From Eutypa lata (taxonomy: Eukaryota; Ascomycota; Sordariomycetes; Xylariales; Diatrypaceae): a DNA stretch of 64,000 nucleotides. A program made the position numbers and the translations under genes. The stretch covers positions 496,001-560,000 of the forward strand of contig JAKULF010000001.1 of the NCBI GenBank assembly GCA_022661535.1. The letters are read 5' to 3'. Shown here one piece after another: positions 46,034 to 57,955 of this stretch; the stretch's first letter is position 1, and every line of letters starts with the position of its first letter. Under the pieces are notes generated by a model. That model ran no database searches, was not told the origin of the DNA, and saw only the letters and a list, made by a program, of their open reading frames with translations.

Positions 46034-47848
46034 TCAATGTTTTCTCTGTCGCAGCTCCTTGAGGATATCGTCGGCTGCCTTCTCTCCGAGCATAAAAACC
46101 GGGCAAACAGGGAAAGCGCCCGGAACCGTAGGGAAAGCAGATGCGTCAACGACCCTGAGGTTCTTCACACCATGCACCCTAAACTTGGAATCTAGCACAG
46201 CATATTTGTCGTCCGCTGGGCCAATGGCACACGTGCTCGATGCATGGTGCGAGTAGGACTGAAGTTTAATGTACTCCTTCTGGTCCTCATCGGAGCAGAC
46301 CTGGTTCTTTCCGGGACAGGGATGCTTCTCGTTAAAGGGGGTAATCGGCTCCCCCGCGTTGTTCATGGCTTCCCGGAACGTTTTCACCCCGTCGAGAATC
46401 TCCGTCAGGTCCTCGTCCGCGCCGTCCTCGAAGAACCGCAGGTTGATGTCGGGCACGTCCTGTGGATCGGCCGACGTGAGGCGCACGTAGCCCGCCTGCG
46501 ACCGCGGATTCATGTGCACAATCGCGCACTCGTATTGCGACAAACCGTAGTCGGTCGGAAAGCCAGGGTAAAAGCCCTCGAAGCTGAACGATCCGCACCA
46601 GGCATGTATGTTGCGACCCTTGCGCGCCGTCGGCGTCTTCAGCAGGACGGCGATGGGGCCCGCCGTCCCGTTCAGCTCTTTGCTCGCTAGGCCCAGCATC
46701 CCGGCCTCGTAGTTGTCCGCCATATTCTCACCGACGCCAGGGAGGTCTTTGACGACGGGGATGCCGAACTCCTCCAGCTCCTTCTCGGGGCCGATGCCGC
46801 TAAGCTTCAGAATCTGGGGCGAGTTGAACGCCCCGCCCGAGATGATCACTTCTTTCTTGGCGTAGGCGCGGCCAGTCTCTCCTTTCGTCGAAGTGTTGTA
46901 TCGCGGGTCTGCCTTGTATAGCGACTTTCCCTTTAGATACTCAACGCCGATGGCGGTCGGGACCTTGGTTTGGTTCGCAAACAGCACCTTTGTCACTAAG
47001 GTCTCCAGCTGTACCGTTAGGGGATAGTTGGCAGCGTCGTCCAAAGTCGATCTGATGAACGTGTTGCTTCCTGTGCGTTTGCCGTTACTATCCGCGTGGA
47101 TGGCAAGGCCGACAACACCAGTGTTTTGGTCCCGTTCCGAGTCAAGCACATTGACATCACCCGCAACGTCGCCGCCTGTTAAGGCCACAAGCTCTCCCGC
47201 GAGTTTCTGCACATCGGACTTAACCTCGATGAACGACGGGTCGCTTATAGTGGTGTGGAGATAACCATCGAAGCCATGGCCAGGTGTATCGGTTGGTAGG
47301 TACTCGTTGTTCTCCATTTTGGCGAAGTACTTGCGCATATTCTCAGCGAGCCACGTCTCATCGCCAGTCAGCTCGGCAATGAGGTTCCAGTCGTCGTCAG
47401 CCGGTAGGGCACATATGCCACCATTGTGCATCGCACAGCCACCGAGGGTCGCCGCACGAGGGTAGAAAACCCCGAGCCGCTGGGCGCCCTCGGGCGGATC
47501 AAGACCGACGTAGAACGAACCATCCGGGTTGCGCCACGTCGTCTTCTCGTACTTGGCCTCGCGCTCCTCGTCCTCCGAGTGCTTGACGAAGAAATCCCAT
47601 CGCGACAGCACGTCGTTGCCCGCCTTGTTGAAGTTCGCGATTTCCGAGTACGTCGGGTTCGAGCCTTGGTCGTCGCCCGCTTCGAGGAGCAACACCGACT
47701 GTCCTGCCCTAGCGAGGTTCGCGGCCAATGGTGCGCCACCGGGCCCAGAGCCGACGACAATGTAGTCGTATTCTGTCGTGTTAGAAGCGATAACGCCCGG
47801 GATTGCAATGAGTCCCACGGCTCCTACTGCGAAGAATCGACGCATCAT
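46034..47848 (-). CDS. secreted GMC-family FAD oxidoreductase
   Basis: One intronless frame of 604 aa. Residues 1-22 (MMRRFFAVGAVGLIAIPGVI then AS) form a signal peptide. The FAD-binding Rossmann motif is VVGSGPGGAPLAANLARAG, followed by LLLEAGDD. ATLGGCAMHNGG corresponds to the first GMC signature and ISGGAFNSPQILKLSGIGP to the second. The proton-accepting His lies in SYSHHASSTCAIG. In the usual position of the second catalytic His/Asn this protein reads PGAFPVCPVFML, without His or Asn. Substrate type is open: alcohols, sugars or polyols are all possible for AA3-like enzymes. Several NxS/T sequons fit secretion. Confidence 0.92.
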   Translation of the reverse strand: MMRRFFAVGAVGLIAIPGVIASNTTEYDYIVVGSGPGGAPLAANLARAGQSVLLLEAGDDQGSNPTYSEIANFNKAGNDVLSRWDFFVKHSEDEEREAKYEKTTWRNPDGSFYVGLDPPEGAQRLGVFYPRAATLGGCAMHNGGICALPADDDWNLIAELTGDETWLAENMRKYFAKMENNEYLPTDTPGHGFDGYLHTTISDPSFIEVKSDVQKLAGELVALTGGDVAGDVNVLDSERDQNTGVVGLAIHADSNGKRTGSNTFIRSTLDDAANYPLTVQLETLVTKVLFANQTKVPTAIGVEYLKGKSLYKADPRYNTSTKGETGRAYAKKEVIISGGAFNSPQILKLSGIGPEKELEEFGIPVVKDLPGVGENMADNYEAGMLGLASKELNGTAGPIAVLLKTPTARKGRNIHAWCGSFSFEGFYPGFPTDYGLSQYECAIVHMNPRSQAGYVRLTSADPQDVPDINLRFFEDGADEDLTEILDGVKTFREAMNNAGEPITPFNEKHPCPGKNQVCSDEDQKEYIKLQSYSHHASSTCAIGPADDKYAVLDSKFRVHGVKNLRVVDASAFPTVPGAFPVCPVFMLGEKAADDILKELRQRKH

Positions 47849-48953
47849 AGTGGGAGGGTGAGATTTGATCCGAGGGGTAGACTACTAGATGCTCGGATCG
47901 TCTACAGTGAACCTGACAACCCGTAGGTACGAGGCGGTTTTATCCCCTGAGGCCCCATCCCCCGTCCTCGCGCCACTCCGCAGATACCACTATAGTGCCA
48001 TCTCCCGTTACAGCGTAAGCAAGCATATCTGCGGTTCCAGGTTTCCTAATCAACCTCTAGTTAGAATTTGAGCAAGATTTGGGGAATGGTTACATCGCGA
48101 GTTCTGGCTAAATGTGAATTTGGAGAAAAGGCAACAAAACTCCGGATTGGTTCCCGACTTCACGACACGCTCAACGAATCAGACGTTAACGGCTGCGATG
48201 AACCCTTGCGGCTGAAGTAATGAGCCTGTCACACACATCTCGATGATCCCGAAACTGCCCTACCGATACAAAGATTATGCATATTACACGAACGCCGCAG
48301 GTCTCGGCAAATCTGCAGTCATAGATATACACTACAGAATGCGACATGTTTCTCTCGGTCCCGTAACCGACAGTGCTACTGGAAGGTAATGGTGTAGAGT
48401 ATCTATCTAGATTACTTGGTCGTAATCATGTCCGTACGATTCCGGAATTACACTACGTCGAGCCTAAACAGACATGGATTTAACACGAATCCTTCAGATC
48501 TAGCCCCCTCCACTTTCCCTCATGACTTAGAAATGTAATTAGATGTGCATTTCCTTTTTTTAACGTATCTGAAGCAATTTGATCTTTGGTCATGGAATTA
48601 GTTAGTCTCTTAAGTGGAGAGAATTGTTGCCTCTCATTCATCATCGTATCAAGACGCGCCTAAATCACAGGCGCCTACTTACATACAGTAATCAGTTACT
48701 AAGAAGGTACTGACATATAAATAGTCCAATAGCTATAGGTATTAAATGCCCAAGTTTTCCATTTTGCTTCCCAATCCTGACCGTGTCTTCTTCGCAGTGA
48801 TTGGCTGTGTGGATAGGCAGCAGCAGCAGGCAGCAGCTGTCCGCTTGTACTTCTGGGGGCTCTACGCTACAAATAGCGCCATTGTAGGACTTCCACTCCC
48901 GTCGTGTTTTTCGCCTTTTCCTAACATCTAACAATTCACGATTCTATCAAAAA
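47849..48953. other. divergent intergenic region
   Basis: About 1.1 kb between the GMC gene start and the F-box-like gene start. It presumably holds both promoters; no gene is supported. Confidence 0.5.
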
Positions 48954-50320
48954 ATGATCCCACTCCCAGCCGAACTATATGACGCGGTAAGTACCTATCA
49001 TAATTTACAATCTGAAACATTCCTACTGACTTCAATACTCAGATCACTATCCTGGTAGAGGAACCCCTACCTTTTGATGATCGATATGAATTGCGCCGTG
49101 ATGACAAGTATGATAAGACGACTTCTCGCGAAGGTCGGCGGACGCTATCGACCCTACGATTCGTGAACAAGCCGTTCTGCCAGAGTGCCTCGATCCGGCT
49201 CTTCCGGTGCATTCGTGCAACTATCAGCAGATCGGTGCGTGAAAACCGCTGGCCTCTTACCAGACTACTTGAAATTTGCAATAGTCCCTATGCTTCACTA
49301 GTTCGGCGTCTCCAAATAGGTTATAATTACTTTGACCACCCCGACGCCCGGGAGTGGGGGCCCGGGAGCAGATATCAACTCTACGCTGAAGATTCGGCAC
49401 AGGTATTGCCAATGTGCCTGAGCAGACTGTCCCGCCTCGAAGTGCTAGATGTTTGTGGGCCAACCTTCCCCTCTTTGAATGCTCCTGTGGAACACCAGAT
49501 GCGATTGTTTACGGATGCAATAGTTTCGACGCTGCGCTACGTCCAATTGCCCTTCCTCGCTGAACTGAACCTACGCTTGGCTGTGACGCGCGAGTTTGGA
49601 GAGTTCTTCTACGAGTATCCTACCGCCTCCCGAATTCCTGTCAGTGGCGTTATGCGCCAGCTTCGGCATCTCGAGATGGCGGTCAGTGACTTCACGGAGC
49701 GTGATTCGCGCCGGAATCGGCATGCATCCCTTTCTGCTCTTCGTGAAACCTATCCGAATGCTGACTTCCTGTCATCACCGCTGAGGCTCATTGAACTCGC
49801 TACAGGTCTAGAGTCACTCTCAATCTGTGGTTCGGATTTACTCAACATGGATTCACTACAATTGGACAGCGAAGTCTCCCTGAAACACCTTGGGCTAAGT
49901 AGGGTAACCATCTCCACGGAAACCATGATGACTATCCTGGAACGATGCAGGTACTCATTAAGGGGTGTTCAATTTTTCTGGGTTGAGCTGAACAGCGGCA
50001 CCTGGGAAGAGATACTTGACAAGTTGACCACCTTCAGCCAGCTATCTTACGTTTATGTCAATGCGTGTGGCTATTCCCCAACTGAGGCAAACAGTCAGCT
50101 GCGACTTGAGCAACTGCCAATCCCAGCTGGACCAGAGGAGATCTATACTGTCAATGATACAGATCACCATGCGCTCGGTAAACTACAGCGCCACGTTATC
50201 GCAACTAGAGAAAAGGCCGGAATGATTCCCTATCGAGAAGGGGACGCCTACATTAGGCGGGCAGGTCTGGGTCTACAAGAATCTGAGGTTCCTGTGGCGA
50301 ATGCTAACGATAACCCTTGA
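48954..50320 (+). CDS. F-box/LRR-like protein of unknown target
   Basis: Two exons (48954-48986 and 49043-50320) give 436 aa. Exon 1 encodes only MIPLPAELYDA and joins ITILVEE in phase 0. The start MIPLPAELYDAITILV is F-box-like (LPxEL followed by hydrophobics), and LRFVNKPFCQSASIRLFRCI resembles the second half of fungal F-box domains. The remaining sequence has irregular leucine-rich segments (LSRLSRLEVLDVCG, LPFLAELNLRL, LKHLGLSRVTIS) as in LRR substrate receptors of SCF ubiquitin ligases. The Pfam F-box is weak by eye, so a plain LRR-like protein is the alternative. These genes are abundant and fast-evolving in filamentous fungi. Confidence 0.72.
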
Positions 50321-52203
50321 TCTCGATGTGGTAGCGCTTCCTCAGAGACAAGCTTGCAATGAGTATCTGACCAGGCCTTCTATAGATTGAACCAGTTATA
50401 AGATAACAATGCTTCTTTCGCCAAATAACCTTTATCGAATGGATATACTTGATAGTAGCACGTTGCTTCTTTCATAGCTGTTCCAAGGAATGTCATAGGG
50501 TAACTAGAAAATATTCACATATATCTTCTACCTCCTTTATGCTACGGTTTGCTTCTTTTCAGCTATAGTTTCATCAAATCCTGAGGTAGCTAGCCATGAT
50601 ATACGAGACTGAATACAAAGTGTTTTGCATACAATAAACCTCATATTAAGAATACATTCGGATGATCCGATGGCTAAGGCTTGACTATAGTTACCTGGTA
50701 TTAACAACCCCCTATAAGACATCCGAAACACATAGCATAGATAAAGATATACAGGCTATTAGTAGAAGTACAAGTATTAAATGTTATTTTCTGTATTATA
50801 ATGAAAAAGTCAACACTCTTTATACTTAAACTTGCTAGAATCTAACACTATTTTATTATAATAGGTTAGAGAAGCTCTATACTTCCTAATGTAAAGAGGT
50901 TTGGGGTGGTCATAAGGCAAGAGCAAATCTATCTGAATCGTATGCAAGAAAAGTAATATATGTTCAACTACGACCAATATAAGCGAAGGTTCACTCCCTT
51001 ACTACTTGCTGTCATGATTGGTCGTTGGTCAGCCAATAACTAGTAATGAATGCCGTTTCAAGATACGAAGGAGGTTATGATATCCTAGGGAATAAATAGC
51101 ATTGTCATGCGAAGACCAGTAACCTCCGTTGATTCTCGGACATTGCGGAGGGCGGAAAGAGATACCGTTCAAGTTGCGGTGAGCTTGCGCAAGAAATACG
51201 TACGATCAAGCTGGGGTCATCAAGATGTGGGATCTATCTAATCATCCAAAGATATATGCAGAATGGCATGCATGCATGCATATAAACCTGCTTGAGGTTG
51301 TCAGTAAGCAAGTGACGTGGACACCCACGTGTGGAACCATTTTCTCATCGAGATCCGTTATGTACTTACTGGTTATTAGAGGCAGGTATCACGGACTACG
51401 TAGGAATGTAGGCCGGTTTTACATCTAGGTACTTACATAGCTCTCGTACATACGTAGCTCATGTCCGATCTCAATGATATTCTATATAGCATAGTGATGT
51501 CACTCACTCAACAATTCTACGTAAGAATGTTGGTAGTGTTGGGAATAGATCCTGGTGTCAGGGTGTAATATAATGAAGTACGCAAATACAAATCATTTTA
51601 CATACCTGCTAGGTCCAGACAACCAACAGTCAGGTACAAACAGCTCTCCTCTGTAGTGTCGCGGATAATCCCTGCTAGTGGATGGAAACCCCTGTAAATG
51701 TTAGGCTAATTAAGCTTTTTGATCAGTCTTGGCAACTGCTGTTTCCAACATCCATAATTCTTTTTGATCCAATGAGAATCCAAAAACTGCTACGTCAGAG
51801 TTGATTATTTTTGAGCTTTGTACCGCTCGGCGGCGTTGACCGCAGTGTAATGTATGTGGTCTCTGATATCGGATGTATTTTACCTAATATATCAGGTACA
51901 TAAAAGAGGTATCTAATATATCCTCTCTTTGGAATCTATACCTGACATGTAATGACTCACGGCCATTCACATAAAGACTAGGTACGCTTCTGTGTTATTG
52001 GTGAGCAATTACTACCCCGCATTGCCCACCAAAACGATCTACGTAATGTAAATAAGCACCAACCTGTCTCCACAAAGCTCCTCGTTTCAGCAGCATCTGT
52101 GTCTTATCTTAGATATCTACTCTACATGCCTACGTAGTTGTCCGTTCTCTCATCTGCGCAACTCAACTACATCATATCCAACTCGAGACCTCAAATCGCA
52201 AAG
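50321..52203. other. 1.9-kb intergenic region, GAD promoter
   Basis: No gene is supported. It contains an alternating ATGC run near 51266-51281 and two adjacent small palindromic segments at 51881-51926. The last 100 bp are the probable pyrimidine-rich leader of the glutamate decarboxylase gene. Confidence 0.5.
51881..51926 (+). other. two adjacent short inverted repeats sharing CTAATATATC
   Basis: TACCT...AGGTA (51881-51898) and AGAGG...CCTCT (51905-51926) both enclose CTAATATATC. They lie about 300 bp upstream of the glutamate decarboxylase start. Stems are only 5 bp, so this may be chance. Confidence 0.35.
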
Positions 52204-54226
52204 ATGGTCCATCTTGCTGCCATTCCCCAAGATAGCGAGGCTAACAAGCTCCCTGAGGCTGTCAGCAAGGTCAGCTTGCAGCTCAGTGAGGAGGAGGATT
52301 CCTTCACCACCAGCATCTATGGGTCTCGGTTCGCGGCCGAGGATCTTCCTCGGCTTGAGATTCCCGACGGCGAAATGCCTAAGGAGATCGCCTATAAGCT
52401 GATAAAGGACGAGCTCAGCTTGGACGGAAACCCGATGCTCAAGTAAGCCAGCTAGCTGAGGTCGACTGGCCGTCCTTGAGTAGCTCAACTTTCTAACTTG
52501 TGTTCTATGTTGAAAGCCTTGCGTCTTTTGTCACTACCTACATGGTAAGAGATGAGCATCTCATAGCATACTGCGTTCACTTCGCCGGGGACGGAATTTT
52601 GATAAGGGGCTGCTTTGTTTTGGAAGGATACAATGATTTGGGTCTTGGGCAAAAATAAAAACCAGAGCTAACCTACTTTTTAGGAAGAGGAAGCGGAAAA
52701 GCTCATGACTGATTCGTTCTCGAAGAACTTCATTGATTATGAGGAGTATCCCGTGTCTGCTGATATCCAGAACCGATGTGTCTCTATGATCGGTCGCCTC
52801 TTTAATGCGCCAGTCGATGACAGCGGTAGCAGCGCGCCTGTTGGAACCTCGACCATAGGCAGCTCGGAAGCGATCATGCTTGGTGTTCTGGCTATGAAGA
52901 GGCGTTGGAAGAATAAGAGAAAGGCTGAGGGCAAGTCGACGGAGAATCCTAACATCGTCATGTCATCGGCTGTACAGGTTTGTTGGGAGAAGGCCACCAG
53001 ATATTTCGAGATCGAGGAGAAGCTGGTCTATTGTACCCCTGACCGATTCGTCATCGACCCCGTAGAGACGGTTAACCTCATCGATGAGAATACCATCGGC
53101 ATCTGTGCTATCCTTGGAACTACATATACTGGAGAGTATGAGGATGTTAAGGCAGTCAATGATCTCCTTGGTAAGTTGTCTCTGGAATTATCAGTTACTT
53201 TTTTTTAAGCGTGGCATGGTAGGAGGGTTCCTCGTTCACGGGATATCCTACCTCTCACACCCTAGTACTTTTGAACCGGATATGGACTCCCTGAGTTCTT
53301 CATACAGTCACTAACTCTATCTAGTGGAGAGAGGTATTGACTGTCCGATTCACGTGGACGCTGCCAGCGGCGGCTTTGTTGCTCCGTTTGTCGTACCCGA
53401 TTTAGAATGGGACTTCCGTTGCGAGAAGGTGGTATCTATCAATGTGTCTGGGCACAAGGTAAGTTAAGGGTCGAATCGGAAGTATGATTGCGTTACTGAT
53501 GCTTCAACAGTATGGTTTGGTCTACCCTGGCGTCGGTTGGGTCGTCTGGAGAGCAGCCGAGTTCCTACCCCAGGAGCTTGTGTTCAACATCAACTACCTC
53601 GGGGCAGACCAAGCGTCCTTCACCCTAAACTTTTCGAAGGGTGCCAGCCAAGTCATTGGTCAATACTACCAACTTATTCGACTTGGAAAGAAGGGCTATA
53701 AAGCAATCATGTCGAATCTAACCCGCACGGGCAACTACCTCTCCGAGTCCCTGGAAGCATTGGGCTTTATCATCATGAGCAAGCAGTCCGGTATGGGGCT
53801 GCCTCTAGTAGCATTCCGGCTCCCACCTAAGGAAGAGCGAGAATGGGATGAGTTCTCGCTTGCCCACAGGCTACGCGCCCGAGGATGGGTTGTCCCGGCT
53901 TATACGATGGCACCGCACACGAATGAAATGAAGATGCTGCGTGTGGTCGTCCGAGAGGATTTCAGCAAGAACCGTTGCGATTCGTTGATCTGTGATATCA
54001 AGCTTTGTATGGAACTGCTTGACGCCATGGACAAGGAAACCATCAAGAAGCACGAACAGTTCATCCGCACGCATGCGATGCACAGCGGACAGTCGAAGCA
54101 CAACCACCCGAAGTTCAGGGTAAGGTCTTCGTTACGTGTGAGGGCAGAATTGGCGCTAACTTTGAGCCACAGAACGAGAAGCATTCACTCCAAGGCAAAC
54201 ATGGAAAGACGCATGGAGTCTGCTAG
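52204..54226 (+). CDS. glutamate decarboxylase
   Basis: Six exons (52204-52442, 52517-52544, 52684-53170, 53325-53458, 53511-54119, 54173-54226) give 516 aa. The enzyme converts glutamate to GABA with pyridoxal phosphate in the cytosol, feeding the GABA shunt and acid or oxidative stress tolerance. Visible marks are [55 protein letters not shown], and the Schiff-base Lys296 at the end of exon 4 in SINVSGHK, followed by [13 protein letters not shown]. The C-terminus [17 protein letters not shown] agrees with fungal GADs and confirms the short last exon. Exon 2 is only 28 nt (LASFVTTYM). Confidence 0.96.
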
Positions 54227-54791
54227 TATATGCAGAATATACGGGGTGCTAGAAGCAGGAAAGAAAAAGGAACTGGATTGTCATTTTCCATGTGCAGGTA
54301 ACAGGATGGAGGAGTTACCAGGTAAAATGATAGCCCCAGTATAGATCTGCTAAATATTCCCGGGTACTATCCAATAATTGCCGTTCCACCAAAATTGACT
54401 TAATAAGGGAATACTGATAATGTGACCGAGGTGGCAGGTAGACTTCTTTAACAGAAACTTCCCAGACTAAAGGACAACTACACGGAGGCGAAGTTACAAC
54501 TAGGTTAGGCGAAGTCACAGAGTCAAGTACGAAGTTTCATGAGCGTCAATGATATAATATTAGGAGGCGGCGGCGCAGCCAGCCCGCGTACTTGTCGATA
54601 TCGTACCAAGACTACTTGGGGCGCTCCTCGTCTTGCATCCCTCTCTAACTGGCGAACTTGCAGCATCCGTGAACTTGACGGAAACACATAGGGTATCTTG
54701 TTCACCACGATCCAAAATCATCCGTGGTCAGCAGCCAGCACTGATCCTGCTTAAGTATCCCGAACCTTGATCTCATCATCGCGACAGTTCT
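54227..54791. other. convergent intergenic region
   Basis: 3' flanks of GAD and the small minus-strand gene. No gene is supported. Confidence 0.5.
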
Positions 54792-55210
54792 TCAATACAA
54801 GCCGACGCAGATGTCACCTCTGACCCTGGCAGTCAAGTGCACCTCTGCCTCCAAGTCGAGCTTGATTCCCACCAACAGGGCGGCCTTCGTGTGGTTTCCG
54901 TGATCGTCCGTCGCGCCTCGGAGTAGTTGGCCTGCTATGTGTTAGTTATGTAAGAATGCGGCAGTAGAGTATAAGCACTGAGCTCACCTGCTGGCTGGGC
55001 AAGTCCCGATGAGGTTGGCGGGTGCGGCAGTGACGAAGGGGCCATCTGGTTCTGTGGCCTGCGACCACCGCGGGCTTGACCATCGGAGTCCGAGTCGCTG
55101 TTGTAGGGAGCGTTGCTCTTGGGAAGAGTAGAGGTCCTGGGAGCTGTTAGATTTTGGGACATGATAGCCAGTTTTCTGAAGGGTTTTGCATACACGTTAG
55201 GAGTAGACAT
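54792..55210 (-). CDS. small fungal protein of unknown function (120 aa)
   Basis: Two exons (55210-54988 and 54931-54792) join in phase 1. The first exon is disordered, with an acidic Ser-Asp repeat (NSDSDSDGQARGG) and Pro-rich tail. The second encodes the only ordered part, HTKAALLVGIKLDLEAEVHL followed by TARVRGDICVGLY, an amphipathic beta-rich end resembling a common short fungal family that ends in LKLELNLD...GDLTL-like sequence. The intron was inferred because it joins the acidic exon to this conserved-looking end. Translation may start at Met17 (MSQNLTAPR). No molecular function is known to me. Confidence 0.68.
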
Positions 55211-56043
55211 TTTGGCTGATTAGGTGTGTGGGTTGTGAGATAAGTCGATTTTAAGATTAGGAATTAAGCAGGTGCTGGTGAGGACTATGTGTTTAGAGAT
55301 GCTTTTGCAAGAAGATATATTAATATCAAGCTCAGACCGGCTGAAAGAGGGATGTTTGAATGTTGAAGACGAGGATGAGGAGAGTAAGACCAACTTCACT
55401 CGTCAACCCGATAATGACGGTTGTTCTTATACAATTTGTTGCACAGCATCGGCTACCTGTCTTCACCATTGACCGACGTTAAAGCGATTCGCAGAGGATA
55501 TCCAATCGCATCATCGCGCGCTCACTTGCAGCGAAAACTTAATTGTGTCACATAACACAAGCATCAAGAGGGTCCCGCCTTAGCAACATCGTTCCATATG
55601 GCACGATCTTCCAGACCAAGTTGCCATTGATCGCTGCCGCAAGGACACATTCTGGGCGTCTCGTCGTTGCCAAGATGTGTATTAGACAAGGGGTTTGTGG
55701 GGAAAGCGGCTCCTAAGCCTGCTAAGCACAGAGCCTCAAACTTGAAAGGTCCTCCAACCCCTGGTTTCGCATATGATCTGATGGACTAAGATTGTAGAAT
55801 CGCATGATGTCTCGGGGAATTGGAAGCGCCTCGTGGGGCCATGGGATTTCGATTCCTTGTTACACCTTGCGGGGATTGTGTTCTAGACCACTTGCAGCAC
55901 CAGGAAATTGTACAACGCGGGATAGTCATAGTCAAGTCATCATTATGCCAGGAACAATTGTTTGATGCACTTCGATTCCTGTCCTTATTGCCACCCGTTT
56001 ACTACATACTTTGTTCGGATATCATAGAGCGAGCATAGAACTC
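55211..56043. other. divergent intergenic region
   Basis: 833 bp between two divergent genes. The ORF at 55272-55472 shows no likeness and is probably chance. Confidence 0.5.
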
Positions 56044-57346
56044 ATGTCGCCACAGTCGGACGAAAGGAATATCCACGAAGCCTTCTACACCTTCCGCGAA
56101 AAGTACTTAGAAGAAGTCCTCGATACGATTCGCAAAGCTGTTCTCGCCGGAGACGCCCAAAAAGTCATCATGTCTCTTGCAATGCTCTTGGCACTTACTG
56201 TGTGTCCAGCCATGCTAGGCACACAGGAAGCCATTCGACAGAGCCAATCCAAAAACAAGCGGGAAGAGCATCGCGCGCGGCGCTGCAATCTCGTCGTGTC
56301 CTGTTGCAAATCTTCCATTCGGAGTCGCGATATCAATGGAAAGCTAGTTGTGTTAAAAGACAAGAAGGTTAGATCCCAATGACCTCTGCAGATTCATCAG
56401 GCAGCCCTAACCTAACATCCACGATCGCAGCTTTACATAACCAATGAAGTCCCTTCATATGATGGTGCCGGTTCGGATTCTGTTTTCAGCGGCCATCCTT
56501 TCGCAGGCTACTTTCTTCCCTACCCAGATTCGCAATACGAGGGTATAGTTAGCACTATCTCTGACGACCCTCCTATGTTAAACTGGATATACGTGGACAA
56601 GGATACATATGAAGTGAAATATGGAGTACGGGCCGAGGCACAAGAACATCTGACAGGCCCATTTGATTGCACGCGGCAGGTTAGTTCCAATTTTCCATCA
56701 TATCTTGTGGAAGATTCTATAACAGATCGAGACAGGCAAGATATTAACTTGTTTTTAGGACCGGCGCATGACCTTAGAAGGGTGGGAGGGCTTCGTTGCC
56801 GTAGAAGAATTCCCTGGAATATGGGCATTGTACTTCGATCGGGATGACGACGGTCTCGTGACAAAAGTGCCCATGGGGACGAGAGTCCTCGAGATTGAAC
56901 TCACGAGACGCGAGAAGAAGGAGAGGAAGCCTGAACCAGATCCAACTCAGGCGACAACACTTGATGAGATGATGAAGCAACACAAGGCACAGACTGAGAA
57001 AGAAGAGCAGGAGAGGCAGCAATTCGTGGGAGCTGACGGTCAGGAACCAACAGAATATGCCCCCACAACAGCTGAAAACGTCGAGGTGGAGAAAACTCCA
57101 GAGGTCGAAATCAAACATGAGAATGCCAGCAACGGGGGGTCTGAAAAGGGGGTTCCCCCCTCCCCAAGCGCGTTGAGTGGCAAGTTGTCGTTCTGGTCAA
57201 CTACTAGGAGAGCCGAGGAGGGCGCAGATGATGCATCTGTCACTGCAGCAAGTTCCATCTTAGATCGAAATGATGGCCTAGTAGAAGCCTTAGCGGAACT
57301 TGACGAACCTACTTACAAGAAGCCCTATGTAGAGGATGAGCCTTGA
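56044..57346 (+). CDS. conserved fungal protein of unknown function (386 aa)
   Basis: Three exons (56044-56367, 56431-56679, 56759-57346) join in phase 0. The N-terminal part (FREKYLEEVLDTIRKAVLAG) is helical. The central domain contains DPPMLNWIYVDKDTYEVKYG, FDCTRQDRRMTLEGWEGFVA and GIWALYFDRDDDGL, a pattern I associate with a conserved Pezizomycotina protein lacking a named domain. The last third is disordered and Glu/Lys-rich. The start MSPQSDERNIHEAF was chosen over a longer frame because the extra 11 residues (MFGYHRASIEL) look unlike coding sequence. Cellular role is unknown. Confidence 0.82.
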
Positions 57347-57955
57347 TGCCTTACGTTTATGATACCCATATAGAATCTATCACATCTAGCTAGACTAGTA
57401 ATAATGCATATACGTGGTCATCGTCGATATGAAAACATCTAGGTACTGATCCTGCTTGCCGCCAGTATCACTTGTCAGTCTTTACGTGACCCACTTACAC
57501 GATAATTGCCTACATTATGTAGTTGGCACAGCATCTATGAGGTACACATCGTGGGCTTCACGAAAATTGGTTGACTCTTGGCATACCCACGGACCTTTAA
57601 ACTCTTCCAATTAATAATTACTTTATTTTCCGAGATCCCTTGTCATAGCGAGCGATCTCGGGATTCGCCTATGCTATAATTCCTATGATATATCAGACGA
57701 TGACGCTGATCTAGGCGTTTCAGCGTCTTCCCCTGCGCGCAACAGCATGGGTTTCACTCAAAGATCCACTTAACCCTTCGACCCCCCGTAAACTCCTTCA
57801 GATGAATCTCCAATCGAACGATGTTGATAAGGCAATTTTGAGCTTTTTGCCAATCCTTCCTGCAAAGCAGAATGTATACTACACTTACATCAGAGACAAA
57901 GACGCCCAAGTAGCGATCTATCATTCATGGATTTATTCAAACTACTGAAGAAAAG
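57347..57955. other. intergenic
   Basis: 609 bp with no supported gene; presumably a terminator and the next promoter. Confidence 0.5.

Noticed and set aside
46244..46690. 148-aa plus-strand ORF
   Set aside because: Antisense shadow of the GMC oxidoreductase.
51266..51281. Alternating ATGC run
   Set aside because: Short and without a partner; treated as ordinary low-complexity sequence.
40454..54226. A secondary-metabolite cluster around the P450, GMC oxidoreductase and nearby genes
   Set aside because: No polyketide synthase, NRPS or terpene synthase is present, and SDA1, a housekeeping gene, sits between the P450 and the GMC gene.
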